From Mycetocola saprophilus (GTDB taxonomy: Bacteria > Actinomycetota > Actinomycetes > Actinomycetales > Microbacteriaceae), in NCBI RefSeq assembly GCF_000718085.1, contig NZ_JOEC01000001.1:496001-560000 (forward strand): DNA of 64,000 bases, given 5' to 3'. The notes below the pieces were generated by a model that saw only the letters and a program-made list of their open reading frames with translations, ran no database searches and had not been told where the DNA came from. Numbering within the stretch: position 1 is the stretch's first letter; each line of letters starts with the position of its first letter. The position numbers were made by a program, and so were the translations under genes. Shown one piece after another: positions 8,535 to 16,971 of this stretch.

Positions 8535-8987
8535 CTAGGCGGCGGGGATGGTCTGGATGGTGACCCGGTCCTGGTTGATGATCTCGCCAGCATCGTTGAT
8601 ATAGGCCACGCGCACGGCCTCGTGGGTGTCGGTGGTGACGTTTTCCAGGGTGCGTCCGGCGGGGATCGGTAGGTACTCGGTGCCCCACTCGACCAGCGCC
8701 GAGAGGACCGGGAGCAGGGCCATTCCCGCGGGGGTCAGGTGGTAGTCGTCGCGGGCGCGCTCGCCGGCCTCGCGGTAGGGGCGACGCTCCATCACGCCGG
8801 CGTCCACCAGGGAGGTGAGGCGCTTGGTGAGGATGTCGCTGGGGATGCCGATCGCGCGGAAGTCGGCGAAGCGGGTGGCCCCGGCCACGGCTTCACGCAC
8901 AATCATGAGTGACCATTTTTGTCCCAGCAAATCCAGGCTGCGGGCAATCGGACACAGGCTTTCGGGGTACAGGCCGGTCGGATTCAT
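8535..8987 (-). CDS. HxlR-family transcriptional regulator
   Basis: Winged-helix regulator of about 150 aa. The family core is visible: CPIARSLDLLGQKWSLMIVR, then FADFRAIGIPSDILTKRL (recognition helix) and DYHLTPAG (wing). One Cys sits near the N-terminus at the position where some HxlR proteins sense thiol-reactive or carbonyl compounds. The frame is open to 9023; ATG 8987 begins the conserved part. It is divergent from an SDR oxidoreductase, the usual layout for a repressor of an aldehyde or quinone detoxification gene. The two direct repeats between the genes are probable operators. Confidence 0.88.
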   Translation of the reverse strand: MNPTGLYPESLCPIARSLDLLGQKWSLMIVREAVAGATRFADFRAIGIPSDILTKRLTSLVDAGVMERRPYREAGERARDDYHLTPAGMALLPVLSALVEWGTEYLPIPAGRTLENVTTDTHEAVRVAYINDAGEIINQDRVTIQTIPAA

Positions 8988-9005
8988 GACTCCAGAATAC
9001 ATCAC

Positions 9006-9047
9006 GGTTTGATTTTCCAACACAGCATGCTAGGTTTGGTTTTCCAA
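9006..9047. promoter_or_regulatory. Direct-repeat operator between HxlR and SDR genes
   Basis: Two 15-bp direct repeats differing at one base, GGTTTGATTTTCCAA (9006-9020) and GGTTTGGTTTTCCAA (9033-9047), 27 bp apart, in a short divergent intergenic space. They are the obvious candidate HxlR binding sites and overlap the expected promoter positions. Confidence 0.6.
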
Positions 9048-9087
9048 GTGAGCGAGATGGTCTCGCCCTGATGTATCGGAGAACCCC

Positions 9088-9798
9088 ATGACCACCCTGA
9101 CCAATGCCGTAGTTCTCGTGACCGGCGCCAACGGAGGCCTCGGCGTCCACTTTGTTGAGCAGGCCCTCGCCCGCGGTGCCGCCAAGGTCTACGCGACCGC
9201 CCGCACCCCGCGCACCTGGGATGACGCCCGCGTGGTGCCGCTGCGCCTGGATGTGACCGACCCCGCCTCGATCGCCGACGTGCTCGCGCAGACCGGAGAC
9301 ACCACCGTGCTGATCAACAACGCGGGAATCGAGAAGTTCGGCACCCTGCTCGCCACCAGCCCCGAGGATGTCCGGGCCATTTACGAAACCAATGTGTTCG
9401 GTCCGATCGCCCTGGTCCAGGCCTATGCGCCGGTGCTCGCCGGCCACGGCGGCGGCGCGATCATCAACGTCCACTCGGCGCTGAGCTTCTTCAGCATCCC
9501 GGGCGTCTACTCCTCCACCAAGTCGGCCTTCTGGGGTGCCACCAACTCGCTCCGGGTGGAACTGGCGAGCCAGGGAACCCAGGTTCTGGGCGCGCACCTG
9601 GGCTACACCGACACCCCGATGATCCAGGCCCTGGACGTGCCCAAGGGAGACCCGCGCGACGTGGTCAACAACATCTACACCGATCTGGAAGCCGGCGCTC
9701 ACGAGTCCCTCGCCGATGAGATCGCCCGTGGCGCGCACGCCAGCCTGAGCGCTCCGATCCACGAGCGCTACGCTGCTCAGGGGATCACCGCGGCCTAG
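9088..9798 (+). CDS. Short-chain dehydrogenase/reductase
   Basis: 236 aa classical SDR. Cofactor motif TGANGGLG near the N-terminus, NNAG in the middle, catalytic Ser in HSALSF and the YSSTK Tyr-x-x-x-Lys pair. An Ala-Arg-Thr after the second strand (ATARTPRTW) fits NADP preference. The substrate is unknown. Divergent HxlR regulation suggests reduction of a reactive carbonyl or quinone under chemical stress. The length is a little short for the family but no motif is missing. Confidence 0.9.
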   Translation: MTTLTNAVVLVTGANGGLGVHFVEQALARGAAKVYATARTPRTWDDARVVPLRLDVTDPASIADVLAQTGDTTVLINNAGIEKFGTLLATSPEDVRAIYETNVFGPIALVQAYAPVLAGHGGGAIINVHSALSFFSIPGVYSSTKSAFWGATNSLRVELASQGTQVLGAHLGYTDTPMIQALDVPKGDPRDVVNNIYTDLEAGAHESLADEIARGAHASLSAPIHERYAAQGITAA

Positions 9799-9808
9799 GT
9801 TCGTCCCC

Positions 9809-9847
9809 GTGCCCGGGGTAGGGCCGCGCTGGAGTCGCCCCGGGCAC
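9809..9847 (+). terminator. Possible terminator after the SDR gene
   Basis: Perfect 10-bp inverted repeat GTGCCCGGGG (9809-9818) with 9838-9847 around a 19-nt loop, just after the SDR stop. There is no T-tract, so termination efficiency is uncertain. Confidence 0.4.
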
Positions 9848-9848
9848 G

Positions 9849-9957
9849 CTCGTGCGCCCGCATGCCCGTTGCTAGTGAGCCGGTGAGCTGGTGAGCCCGT
9901 GAGTCCGTGGGTCCATGAGCCCGTGTGCTTGTGCGCCCGCATGCCCGTGGGTTCGTG
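9849..9957. repeat. Degenerate short tandem repeats flanked by an 18-bp direct repeat
   Basis: About 100 bp made of imperfect 8-bp units resembling GTGAGCCC. The 18-bp sequence GTGCGCCCGCATGCCCGT occurs exactly at 9852-9869 and again at 9931-9948. This low-complexity DNA fills most of the space between the SDR gene and the membrane-protein gene. Confidence 0.7.
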
Positions 9958-9986
9958 GACACTCGAACCTGCGGGAGAATGGGGGA

Positions 9987-10493
9987 ATGCGCAAGAACCG
10001 TTCCGAGCTGTCCCGATCCGATGCCGCCACCCGGATCTCCGCCTACGTCTACGGAAACCTGCTGGTTCTGGCCGCACTGGTGAGCCAGCACCCCGACGAG
10101 GTTGCGCACGGCCGAGCGGCGGTCATCGTGCTGGCCACCGGATTTACCACGTACCTCGCGCACACCTTCGCCGAATCGCTCGGTGAACGGGTGCGCTACG
10201 ACGCCAAGCCCAGCCGCGAGATGGTGCGACACGAGCTGCGCAACGCCCTGCCCATCGTCTCGGCGACCACAACCCCCGCGCTGCTGCTCGCGGCCGCGGC
10301 CTGGGGCTGGATTTCGGCTCCGCTGGCGCTGGGTCTGGCAATCGCGGTGACCGTGGTGCGGATGGGTTTCCTCGGCCTGGTGCTGGGACACCTGCGCAAT
10401 AAGAAGGCCTCGCTGCGATCGCTGCTCACCGGGATCGGACTCGCGGTCGCGTGTGCGGGCATCGCGATCCTCAAGGCCGTGCTGCTGCACTAG
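9987..10493 (+). CDS. Small integral membrane protein (168 aa)
   Basis: ATG 9987 follows GGGAGAATGGGGGA; the same frame is open upstream through the repeat tract but has no ribosome site there. Four hydrophobic segments at about residues 20-36, 44-60, 93-125 and 145-166 suggest a four-helix membrane protein, with a charged loop (SLGERVRYDAKPSREMVRHE) between the first and second pairs. Conserved hypothetical in appearance; I do not recognise a family with known function. Its stop overlaps the AraC gene's stop on the other strand (CTAG, 10490-10493). Confidence 0.8.
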   Translation: MRKNRSELSRSDAATRISAYVYGNLLVLAALVSQHPDEVAHGRAAVIVLATGFTTYLAHTFAESLGERVRYDAKPSREMVRHELRNALPIVSATTTPALLLAAAAWGWISAPLALGLAIAVTVVRMGFLGLVLGHLRNKKASLRSLLTGIGLAVACAGIAILKAVLLH

Positions 10494-11548
10494 CCCCGCG
10501 TGCCGCGGAGCCGCGCGGGGGAGAGCCCCGTCCAGCGCACGCAGGCGCGACGCAGCGAGCGCTCATCCGCGAAGCCCAGCTCCGCGCTGATCCGGATCAG
10601 CGGAAGCGTGTTTTCCTCCAGCAGGTGCAGCGCGCGTTCGCGGCGCACCCCGTCGACAATCTCCGCAAAGGTGGTGCCGAGTTCGGCGAGACGGCGACGC
10701 AGGGTCCGCTCGGTGAGGTGGAGCGCGCGGGCGGCCTCGCCGATTGCCGGAATCTCGGGCAGCGCGTGGGCGATCCGGGCCTCCAGGAGTCGATAGAGTT
10801 CCTGCCGGTCCCCGATGCGGGTGGTCAGCTCGCTCAGCAGGGCGCGCGTCTGGGCGTGAACCCAGGGGTCGGCCCCGGGAAGGCGGCGTTCGGGCCATCC
10901 GGCGGGCAGCGTCCACTCGGTGTGATCCGCGCCGAAGGCCACCGGACAGCCAAAGAGGTCGCGATATTCGCCGGCATACGGGGGCGGCACGCACGCGAAG
11001 CTCACCCGGGCCGGACGGAAACCCGGGTCGAGGGCCGTACGCACCATTCGGGTGATGTTGGCGATGCCCTCCTCGATTAGAAACCGGCCCACCGGATCGT
11101 CCGCCGAGACCGCCGTGAGTTCGGCACGCACATGGGTCTGGGCATCATCCTCGCGCACGCTCCACACCACCATCGATCCGGCCAGGTTTTGAAACTCGAT
11201 GCCCAGCCTGATCGCATCGATCAGCGTGGGGGCCGTCATCATCCCAAATCCCACCGGACCCGAGGCGGCGATGTGCTGCGCGGTGCCCACCAGGAGGCCC
11301 AGGTCCGCCCGGGGGCTGCGCGCGAGCGCCGCGCGAATCACCGCGTCCCCCTGGCGAAAGGACACCCGTAGCTCGGGACTGTTCAGCAGGTCCGGAGTGA
11401 GGCCGACGCGCTCCAGGGCACCGCCGAGGTCGACTCCGAGCTCCCCGGACACCCGGGCCAGATAGCGCAGGATATTGGGCGCGATGGTGGCCGAGATCGC
11501 GCCCGCGGGTGGGGTCGGCGTCGCGGTAGTGGGGATTAATTCGGCCAT
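10490..11548 (-). CDS. AraC-family transcriptional regulator (Arabinose_bd type)
   Basis: 352 aa. The N-terminal two thirds match the arabinose-operon-regulator-like sensing domain of OruR/ArgR-type proteins; the C-terminal ~100 residues carry the double helix-turn-helix (first: ARALHLTERTLRRRLAELG; second: LIRISAELGFADERSLRRA). It is divergent from the flavin monooxygenase-SDR-aldehyde dehydrogenase operon, with about 130 bp between starts, so it is the likely activator of that operon in response to the substrate. Proteins of this subfamily often govern oxidation of alcohols, ketones or amino-acid derivatives. Inducer unknown. Confidence 0.88.
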   Translation of the reverse strand: MAELIPTTATPTPPAGAISATIAPNILRYLARVSGELGVDLGGALERVGLTPDLLNSPELRVSFRQGDAVIRAALARSPRADLGLLVGTAQHIAASGPVGFGMMTAPTLIDAIRLGIEFQNLAGSMVVWSVREDDAQTHVRAELTAVSADDPVGRFLIEEGIANITRMVRTALDPGFRPARVSFACVPPPYAGEYRDLFGCPVAFGADHTEWTLPAGWPERRLPGADPWVHAQTRALLSELTTRIGDRQELYRLLEARIAHALPEIPAIGEAARALHLTERTLRRRLAELGTTFAEIVDGVRRERALHLLEENTLPLIRISAELGFADERSLRRACVRWTGLSPARLRGTRG

Positions 11549-11678
11549 GACCAGACACTAGCACTGGCCGCTAGGGTCCGCTATTGGTCCGTCGGGGCCC
11601 GCGAAATCGGGGCGTCCCGGCGATAGCGTGGCTGCAGGCGTCCACGAGGACGTGGTCGCCGGCCCGATTGGAGTCACG

Positions 11679-13070
11679 ATGAGCACCGCAGCCCTCCCCA
11701 AGAATCTGCATGACACCTGCGTGATCGGCGCGGGCCCGGCCGGCCTGGCGGTCGCCCGGGCCCTCGCCCAGCACGGGCTCCCGTACACGCAGATCGAGCG
11801 CCATACCGCCACCGGCGGGGTCTGGGACATCGATGCCCCGGGCACCCCCATGTACGAGTCGGCGCACTTTATCTCCAGCCGCACCCTCTCCGGGTTCGAC
11901 GGTTTTCCGATGCCCGACACCTATGCCGACTATCCGCCCCACCGGGACATCCTCGCCTACCTGCGAGCCTTCGCCGATGCCTACGGTCTGACCGAGAGGA
12001 TCGAGTTTGGGGTGACGGTGAGCAACATCACCAAGCTGGAGGACGGATCCTGGCTGGTCGAGCGCGCCGACGGCACCGCGACCAGACACGATAACGTGGT
12101 CTCCTGCACCGGCGCCCAGTGGTTCCCCAATGAGCCCGAGATCCCCGGCGACTTCACCGGCGAGGTGCGTCACACGCTGACCTACCGCAGCCCGCACGAG
12201 TTCGAGGGCAAGCGGGTGCTGGTGGTGGGTGCGGGAAACTCCGGCTGTGATATCGCCTGCGACGCCGCCCGCAGCGCCGACCGGGCGGTGATCAGCATGC
12301 GCCGGGGCTACTGGTTTATCCCCAAGCACATCTTTGGCCAGCCGGTGGACGTGTTTGCCGAAAACGGACCGCACCTGCCCAAGCGGGTCGAGCAGGCGGT
12401 GTTCGGGACGATGCTGCGCCTGCTGATGGGCAAGCCCGAACGGCTGGGTCTGCAAAAGCCCGACCACCGTCTGTTTGAAACCCATCCGGTGCTCAACTCG
12501 ATGCTCTGGCACCACCTGCAGCACGGGGATATCGAGGCGCGGCCGGGGATCAAGACCACCGCGGGCAAAACCGTGACCTTCACCGATGGGCGCAGCGAGG
12601 ACTTCGACCTGATCCTGCTGGCCACCGGCTACCGCCACCTGGTCCCGCACGGGCAGGAGTATTTCGGTGATCCCCAGCACCCCGACCTCTACCTCAGCTC
12701 GTTCTCGCGCGAGCACACCGGGCTCTTCGGGGTCGGCTATGTGGAGACCAACAGCGGCGCCTACCAGGTGTTTGACCTGCAGGCCCAGCTGATCGCCAAC
12801 TATCTGGCCGCCCGCGCGAACGGGGCCGACAGCGCCGCCCGCTTCGCCTTCCTGATCCGCACCGAACGGCCCGATCTGAGTGGCGGGGTGAAGTTTGACC
12901 GCTCCCCGCGCCACCGCGGCTACGTGGATTCCCACGCGCTGACCTCGCACCTGCGCAAGCTCTTCACCCAGATGGGATGGGACCCGAGGGCGACTGCCCC
13001 GACCGGAGGATCCGCGGCGACATCGGGGCGGCCCGCCCGGGAGCGATCGGCCCGGGAACGGGTGCGCTGA
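11679..13070 (+). CDS. Flavin-containing monooxygenase (class B)
   Basis: 463 aa. FAD-binding GAGPAGLA near the N-terminus, NADPH-binding VVGAGNSGCD in the middle and the FMO fingerprint F-x-G-x-x-x-H-x-x-x-Y (FTGEVRHTLTY). Type I Baeyer-Villiger enzymes usually have W or a W-P/D ending in that fingerprint, so this is nearer to FMO or N-hydroxylating enzymes, though some such proteins do perform Baeyer-Villiger reactions. ATG 11679 follows GGAG. First gene of an operon with an SDR (1-bp gap) and an aldehyde dehydrogenase; together they could oxygenate a ketone or amine and oxidise the alcohol or aldehyde released. Confidence 0.9.
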   Translation: MSTAALPKNLHDTCVIGAGPAGLAVARALAQHGLPYTQIERHTATGGVWDIDAPGTPMYESAHFISSRTLSGFDGFPMPDTYADYPPHRDILAYLRAFADAYGLTERIEFGVTVSNITKLEDGSWLVERADGTATRHDNVVSCTGAQWFPNEPEIPGDFTGEVRHTLTYRSPHEFEGKRVLVVGAGNSGCDIACDAARSADRAVISMRRGYWFIPKHIFGQPVDVFAENGPHLPKRVEQAVFGTMLRLLMGKPERLGLQKPDHRLFETHPVLNSMLWHHLQHGDIEARPGIKTTAGKTVTFTDGRSEDFDLILLATGYRHLVPHGQEYFGDPQHPDLYLSSFSREHTGLFGVGYVETNSGAYQVFDLQAQLIANYLAARANGADSAARFAFLIRTERPDLSGGVKFDRSPRHRGYVDSHALTSHLRKLFTQMGWDPRATAPTGGSAATSGRPARERSARERVR

Positions 13071-13071
13071 G

Positions 13072-13986
13072 ATGGCCTATAACTATGCGGGCAAGGTGAT
13101 CGTGATCACCGGCGGGGCGGGGGACATCGGCATGTCCCTGGCGCGCCGGATCGCGCCGCTGGGGGCCCGGGTGATTCTGGTGGACATCCGAGCCGAACGT
13201 GCGGTAACCCAGGCGGCCACCCTCCCCGTGCATCCGGCCGCCGGGGGTGCCCACGTGGGACTCGGCTGCGACCTGACCAAGCGGGACCTGGTGGAGGAGC
13301 TGATCGCGCACATCGAGGTTGCCTTTGGCCGCATCGACGTGCTGGTCAACAATGCCGGAATGACCTCCTCGGAGCGCTTTGCCGAGCGCAGCGTGGAGAG
13401 CATCGAGCGCGAGCTCACGGTCAACCTCACGGCGCCGCTGGTGCTCACCCGGCTGGCCATCCCGCTGCTGGAGCGTGCGGGGGATCCGCGGATCATCTCC
13501 ACGGTGTCACTTGGAGGTGTCTTCCCGCTCGGGGAAACTCCGATCTATACGGCTTCGAAGTTTGGGCTGCGCGGGGCGATGCTCTCGATTGGCCTCGATC
13601 TGGCCGCGCGCGGGATTCGAGTCGGGTCGGTGCTGCCTTCGGCCACCGACACCCGGATGCTCCGCCAGGAGGCGATCGAGGGGGGCAATTCGCTTCAGTT
13701 CCAGGATCCGCCCCAGCCGCCCGAACGCGTGGCCAAGGCCATGATGAGCCTGCTGGATCGGCCGCGACTCGAGGCCTATCCGCGGATCGGCGAATCGCGG
13801 CTGCTGCGCGCGGTTATGACGATGCCCAACGTGCTGCCGCGACTGCTGCCGATGTTCCGCAAGCGCGGGGATCGAGGCATGGCGAAGTTTGTCCGTGAGC
13901 TCGCCGCCCGCGGTGACATCGTCCGGACCGAGAGCGGCTGGCGGCTCGCCGAGGGCGAGGCCCACCCCGAGCTCACCCAGCCGTAG
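13072..13986 (+). CDS. Short-chain dehydrogenase/reductase
   Basis: 304 aa classical SDR: cofactor motif TGGAGDIG, NNAG, catalytic Ser in STVSLGG and YTASK. An acidic residue after the second strand (LVDIRAER) favours NAD over NADP, fitting an oxidative role. The C-terminal ~60 residues (from RLLRAVMTMPNVLPRLLP) extend beyond the usual fold and are hydrophobic and basic, perhaps membrane-associating. Starts one base after the monooxygenase stop, so it is translationally coupled and likely works on the same substrate series. Confidence 0.9.
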   Translation: MAYNYAGKVIVITGGAGDIGMSLARRIAPLGARVILVDIRAERAVTQAATLPVHPAAGGAHVGLGCDLTKRDLVEELIAHIEVAFGRIDVLVNNAGMTSSERFAERSVESIERELTVNLTAPLVLTRLAIPLLERAGDPRIISTVSLGGVFPLGETPIYTASKFGLRGAMLSIGLDLAARGIRVGSVLPSATDTRMLRQEAIEGGNSLQFQDPPQPPERVAKAMMSLLDRPRLEAYPRIGESRLLRAVMTMPNVLPRLLPMFRKRGDRGMAKFVRELAARGDIVRTESGWRLAEGEAHPELTQP

Positions 13987-13992
13987 CGCCCG

Positions 13993-14016
13993 CCCGTTCC
14001 CGTTCCCGTTCCCGTT
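13993..14016. repeat. CCCGTT hexanucleotide, four exact copies
   Basis: Perfect tandem hexamer in the 94-bp gap between the SDR and aldehyde dehydrogenase genes, followed by a CACCTGCA-rich stretch. Repeat number could vary by slippage and change the spacing in the polycistronic mRNA. Confidence 0.8.
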
Positions 14017-14080
14017 ACCGCACCGCACCTGCACCGGTACCTGCACCTGCAGCCGCACCACTAACCCGAAGGACCTCTCC

Positions 14081-15499
14081 GTGACTCAGCCCGCCACCCT
14101 GCCCCTCCTGCGCCCGCGCGACGGATCGGCCGGAGACACCCCGATCCCCGCGGTCTCGGCCGCCGAGGTTTCCGAGCATGCCCGCGACGCCGAGCGCGTC
14201 TACGCCTCCGGAGTCTGGTCGGGATTGGAACCTCGGGAGCGGGCGGCGGCGCTGCTGCGCCTGGCCGACCTCATGCAGCGCGACACAGACGTGCTGGCCC
14301 GGCTCGAGTGTGAGGACGCGGGCAAGCCGATCCGTGAGTGCGTGGAAAACGACGTTCCCGGGGCGATTGAATCGATCCGCTGGTTCGCCGAGGCCGTGGA
14401 CAAGCTCACCGGGCAGATCACCCCGGCGGGCCCGGGCGTGATCGCCCTGACCGAGCGCGAGCCCTTCGGCGTGGTCGCCGCGATCCTGCCCTGGAACTAT
14501 CCGCTGGCGATGGCCGCGTGGAAGATTGCCCCGGCGCTCGCCGTGGGCAACGCGCTGATCCTCAAGCCCGCCGACACCACCCCGCGCTCGGTGCTGCACG
14601 TGGAAAAGCTCGCGCTCGAGGCGGGGATCCCCGCCGGCGTGCTGCGGGTGCTGCCGGGTACCGGGGCCGAGGCCGGGGCGGCGCTCGCCCGGGATCCGCG
14701 CATCGGCGCGCTCTCCTTCACCGGGTCGACGCGCACCGGCCGAGCGATCCTCTCCGCGGCCGCCGAAACCAACCTCAAGCGGGTCTCGTTGGAAATGGGC
14801 GGCAAGAGCCCGCAGGTCATCTTCGCCGATGCGCTGGGCTATGGCGAGGACCTGATTTCCCAGGCCATCGAGTGCGCGTTTGTGACAGCCGGGCAGAACT
14901 GCACGGCCGGGTCGCGGATCCTGGTGGAGGACTCGATCGCCGAGGAGTTCACCCGTCGGTTTGTCGCCGCCGCGCGTGCGCTGCGGGTCGGCGATCCCGA
15001 GGACCCGAACACCGATATCGGTCCGGTCATCAACGGTGCCGCGGCCCGGCGGATGCTCACGGTGGTCGAGGAGGCCCGGGCGGGCGGTGCCCGCGTGCTG
15101 CTCGGCGGCGAGGAGGTCTCGGTGATCCCGGGTGGGCACTATGTAACCCCCACCATCCTGGACCGGGTGCCCGCGGATGCGCGCATCCTGAGCGAGGAGC
15201 TGTTTGGGCCGATCGTCACGATCCAGACCTTCACCACCGAGACCGAGGCCATCGCGCTGGCCAACGACACCCCGTATGGCCTGGCCGCCTCGGTCTGGTC
15301 TTCGAACATCGACCGCGCCCTGGGCGTGGCCCGCTCGATTCGCGCCGGGGTGGTCTCGATCAACTCCTACAGCGAGGGCGACCTCACCAGCCCGTTCGGT
15401 GGCTGGGGCGAGTCGGGCTTCGGCGGGGTCGAGAAGTCGCTGCGCGCATTTGAGCAGTGGACCCGGGAGAAGGCGATCTGGGTGCAGCTGCACCGCTAG
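14081..15499 (+). CDS. Aldehyde dehydrogenase (NAD(P)-dependent)
   Basis: 472 aa member of the betaine/aminobutyraldehyde dehydrogenase-like ALDH group. Seen: ILPWNYPLAMAAWKIAPAL (cofactor and substrate channel), FTGSTRTGR, catalytic Glu in LEMGGKSPQV, catalytic Cys in TAGQNCTAGS, and EELFGPI near the C-terminus. GTG 14081 follows AAGGAC 5-10 bp upstream; the frame is open earlier but only through repeat DNA. Third gene of the operon, presumably oxidising the aldehyde formed by the upstream enzymes to a carboxylic acid. Substrate unknown. Confidence 0.92.
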   Translation: MTQPATLPLLRPRDGSAGDTPIPAVSAAEVSEHARDAERVYASGVWSGLEPRERAAALLRLADLMQRDTDVLARLECEDAGKPIRECVENDVPGAIESIRWFAEAVDKLTGQITPAGPGVIALTEREPFGVVAAILPWNYPLAMAAWKIAPALAVGNALILKPADTTPRSVLHVEKLALEAGIPAGVLRVLPGTGAEAGAALARDPRIGALSFTGSTRTGRAILSAAAETNLKRVSLEMGGKSPQVIFADALGYGEDLISQAIECAFVTAGQNCTAGSRILVEDSIAEEFTRRFVAAARALRVGDPEDPNTDIGPVINGAAARRMLTVVEEARAGGARVLLGGEEVSVIPGGHYVTPTILDRVPADARILSEELFGPIVTIQTFTTETEAIALANDTPYGLAASVWSSNIDRALGVARSIRAGVVSINSYSEGDLTSPFGGWGESGFGGVEKSLRAFEQWTREKAIWVQLHR

Positions 15500-15577
15500 C
15501 CGCGCCCCTCGGCTCAGGCTCGCCGGTCGCTCACGCTCGCCGCGTCGCCTGGGCCAAACTTCCCGGCCGAGCAGCCC

Positions 15578-16831
15578 CTAGCGGATGCTCTTGAGCCGGG
15601 TGATCATCCACACCCCGCCGAGCGCGAAGACCGCGGTGGCCGCGAACAGCAGGGTGTAGCCGCCGCTGGTGGTGATCAGGATGGCCGCGATCAGCGGGGC
15701 GATCGTGGTGGGCACCACCAGGCCGATGTTCATGATGCCCAGGTCCTTGGCACGGTTCTCGGCGTCGGGGAGCACCCGGGTCACCACCGCCTGGCCCACC
15801 GACATCGAGGCTCCGAAGCCGCCGCCGATAAACGCGGCGGCGATGATCGCCATCACAAAGCTCGGCGCGAAGACCAGCAGCGCCGCCGCGAGGGCCTGGG
15901 CCAGGCCGGCGATGATCAGGACCCCGCGCTGGCGTCCGGTCCGGTCCGAGTACAGCCCGGCCAGATAGGTGGAGGCGAGGGCGGCGGCCAGATAGACCAG
16001 GGTGACGATGAGCAGCGCGTCCTCGGGGCTATCCATCTGTAGGCCGTCGGTGAGGAAAAAGAGCATGTAGCAGGTGCCCAGCGAGTTGGCCAGGTTCACC
16101 AGCGTGCGGCTCCCGAACGCCCAGGCAAACTCGGGGTGCCGCCGCGGGTTGACCCAGAGGCCCGAGGCGATTGCCGAGAAGGTCAGCGGGGGCGTGCGCA
16201 TGCCGCGGCGCTCGCGGTGGATCCAGACAAACGGGATCGCACACAGCACCAGGGCGATCCCCAGCAGCTGATACGCGGTGCGCAGCTGCAGGGCAAACAG
16301 GGTCACTGCGGCAATGCCGATTACCACGCCCAGGGCCTGCGGCCCGTAAATCGCACTCGAGAGGATGCCGCGCTGGCGCTCGGGGACCCGGTCCGCGATG
16401 ACCGCGGTGAGACCACCCATCATCGCGCTGGCCCCCGCCGTGGCCACCGCCCACCACAGGACCACCCCGCCGGTGCTCGTCTGCTCGCCCACCAGGGCCA
16501 CGGCCAGCGCTCCCACAAACGCGCCCCCGGCGATCCACAGGCGGCGCCGGCCAAAGCGCGAGATGGTTCGATCGCACAGTGCCCCAAAACCCGGCAGGGT
16601 CACCAGGGCCACGACCCCGGCCACGCCGTTGGTGATCGCCAGGTCGCGCACCTTATCGCCGGGATTCAGGGCCTGAAACTGGCTGGGCAGCAGGAGCTGG
16701 AGGGGTACCAGGCTGGCCATCCAGTAGCCAAACCAGGCCAGGGTAAAGGCCGAGATCCATCGCCCGGATACCGGGGTCTCGGGAATGAGTGCGCCGGGAT
16801 CCGGGGCGGTGATGGGGGGATGGGGCATCAT
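15578..16831 (-). CDS. MFS transporter
   Basis: 417 aa with twelve predicted membrane helices and an MFS loop 2-3 motif (GFGALCDRTISRFGRRR). Reminiscent of the sugar/cation symporter-like MFS subgroup. I chose the ATG at 16831; the frame is open to 16924 and a GTG or upstream ATG there cannot be excluded, as no start has a strong ribosome site. It points toward the aldehyde dehydrogenase operon but on the other strand; possible substrate uptake for that pathway is only an inference from proximity. Confidence 0.85.
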   Translation of the reverse strand: MMPHPPITAPDPGALIPETPVSGRWISAFTLAWFGYWMASLVPLQLLLPSQFQALNPGDKVRDLAITNGVAGVVALVTLPGFGALCDRTISRFGRRRLWIAGGAFVGALAVALVGEQTSTGGVVLWWAVATAGASAMMGGLTAVIADRVPERQRGILSSAIYGPQALGVVIGIAAVTLFALQLRTAYQLLGIALVLCAIPFVWIHRERRGMRTPPLTFSAIASGLWVNPRRHPEFAWAFGSRTLVNLANSLGTCYMLFFLTDGLQMDSPEDALLIVTLVYLAAALASTYLAGLYSDRTGRQRGVLIIAGLAQALAAALLVFAPSFVMAIIAAAFIGGGFGASMSVGQAVVTRVLPDAENRAKDLGIMNIGLVVPTTIAPLIAAILITTSGGYTLLFAATAVFALGGVWMITRLKSIR

Positions 16832-16934
16832 CGTCTCGCAATCGTCTGGGGCAATCTCACCGCGCGCGCGAGGCCGGGTCAAGACCCCGAACCGGGTGCC
16901 TACCATTTGGGGGACACTCGGCACCCGCGATAAT

Positions 16935-16953
16935 TAAGGTTAGGCTGTACTAA
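16935..16953. promoter_or_regulatory. Iron box (DtxR/IdeR-type operator)
   Basis: 19-bp sequence TAAGGTTAGGCTGTACTAA matches the palindromic IdeR/DtxR consensus TTAGGTTAGSCTAACCTAA at about 15 of 19 positions. It ends 19 bp before the siderophore-interacting protein start, so repression by iron-loaded DtxR/IdeR is expected. Confidence 0.72.
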
Positions 16954-16971
16954 CTAGTGAAGGGTTCTTGG

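Noticed and set aside
9849..9957. Repeat tract considered as an attachment site or origin iterons
   Set aside because: Units are degenerate and no integrase, transposase or replication gene is near; low-complexity DNA is the simpler reading.
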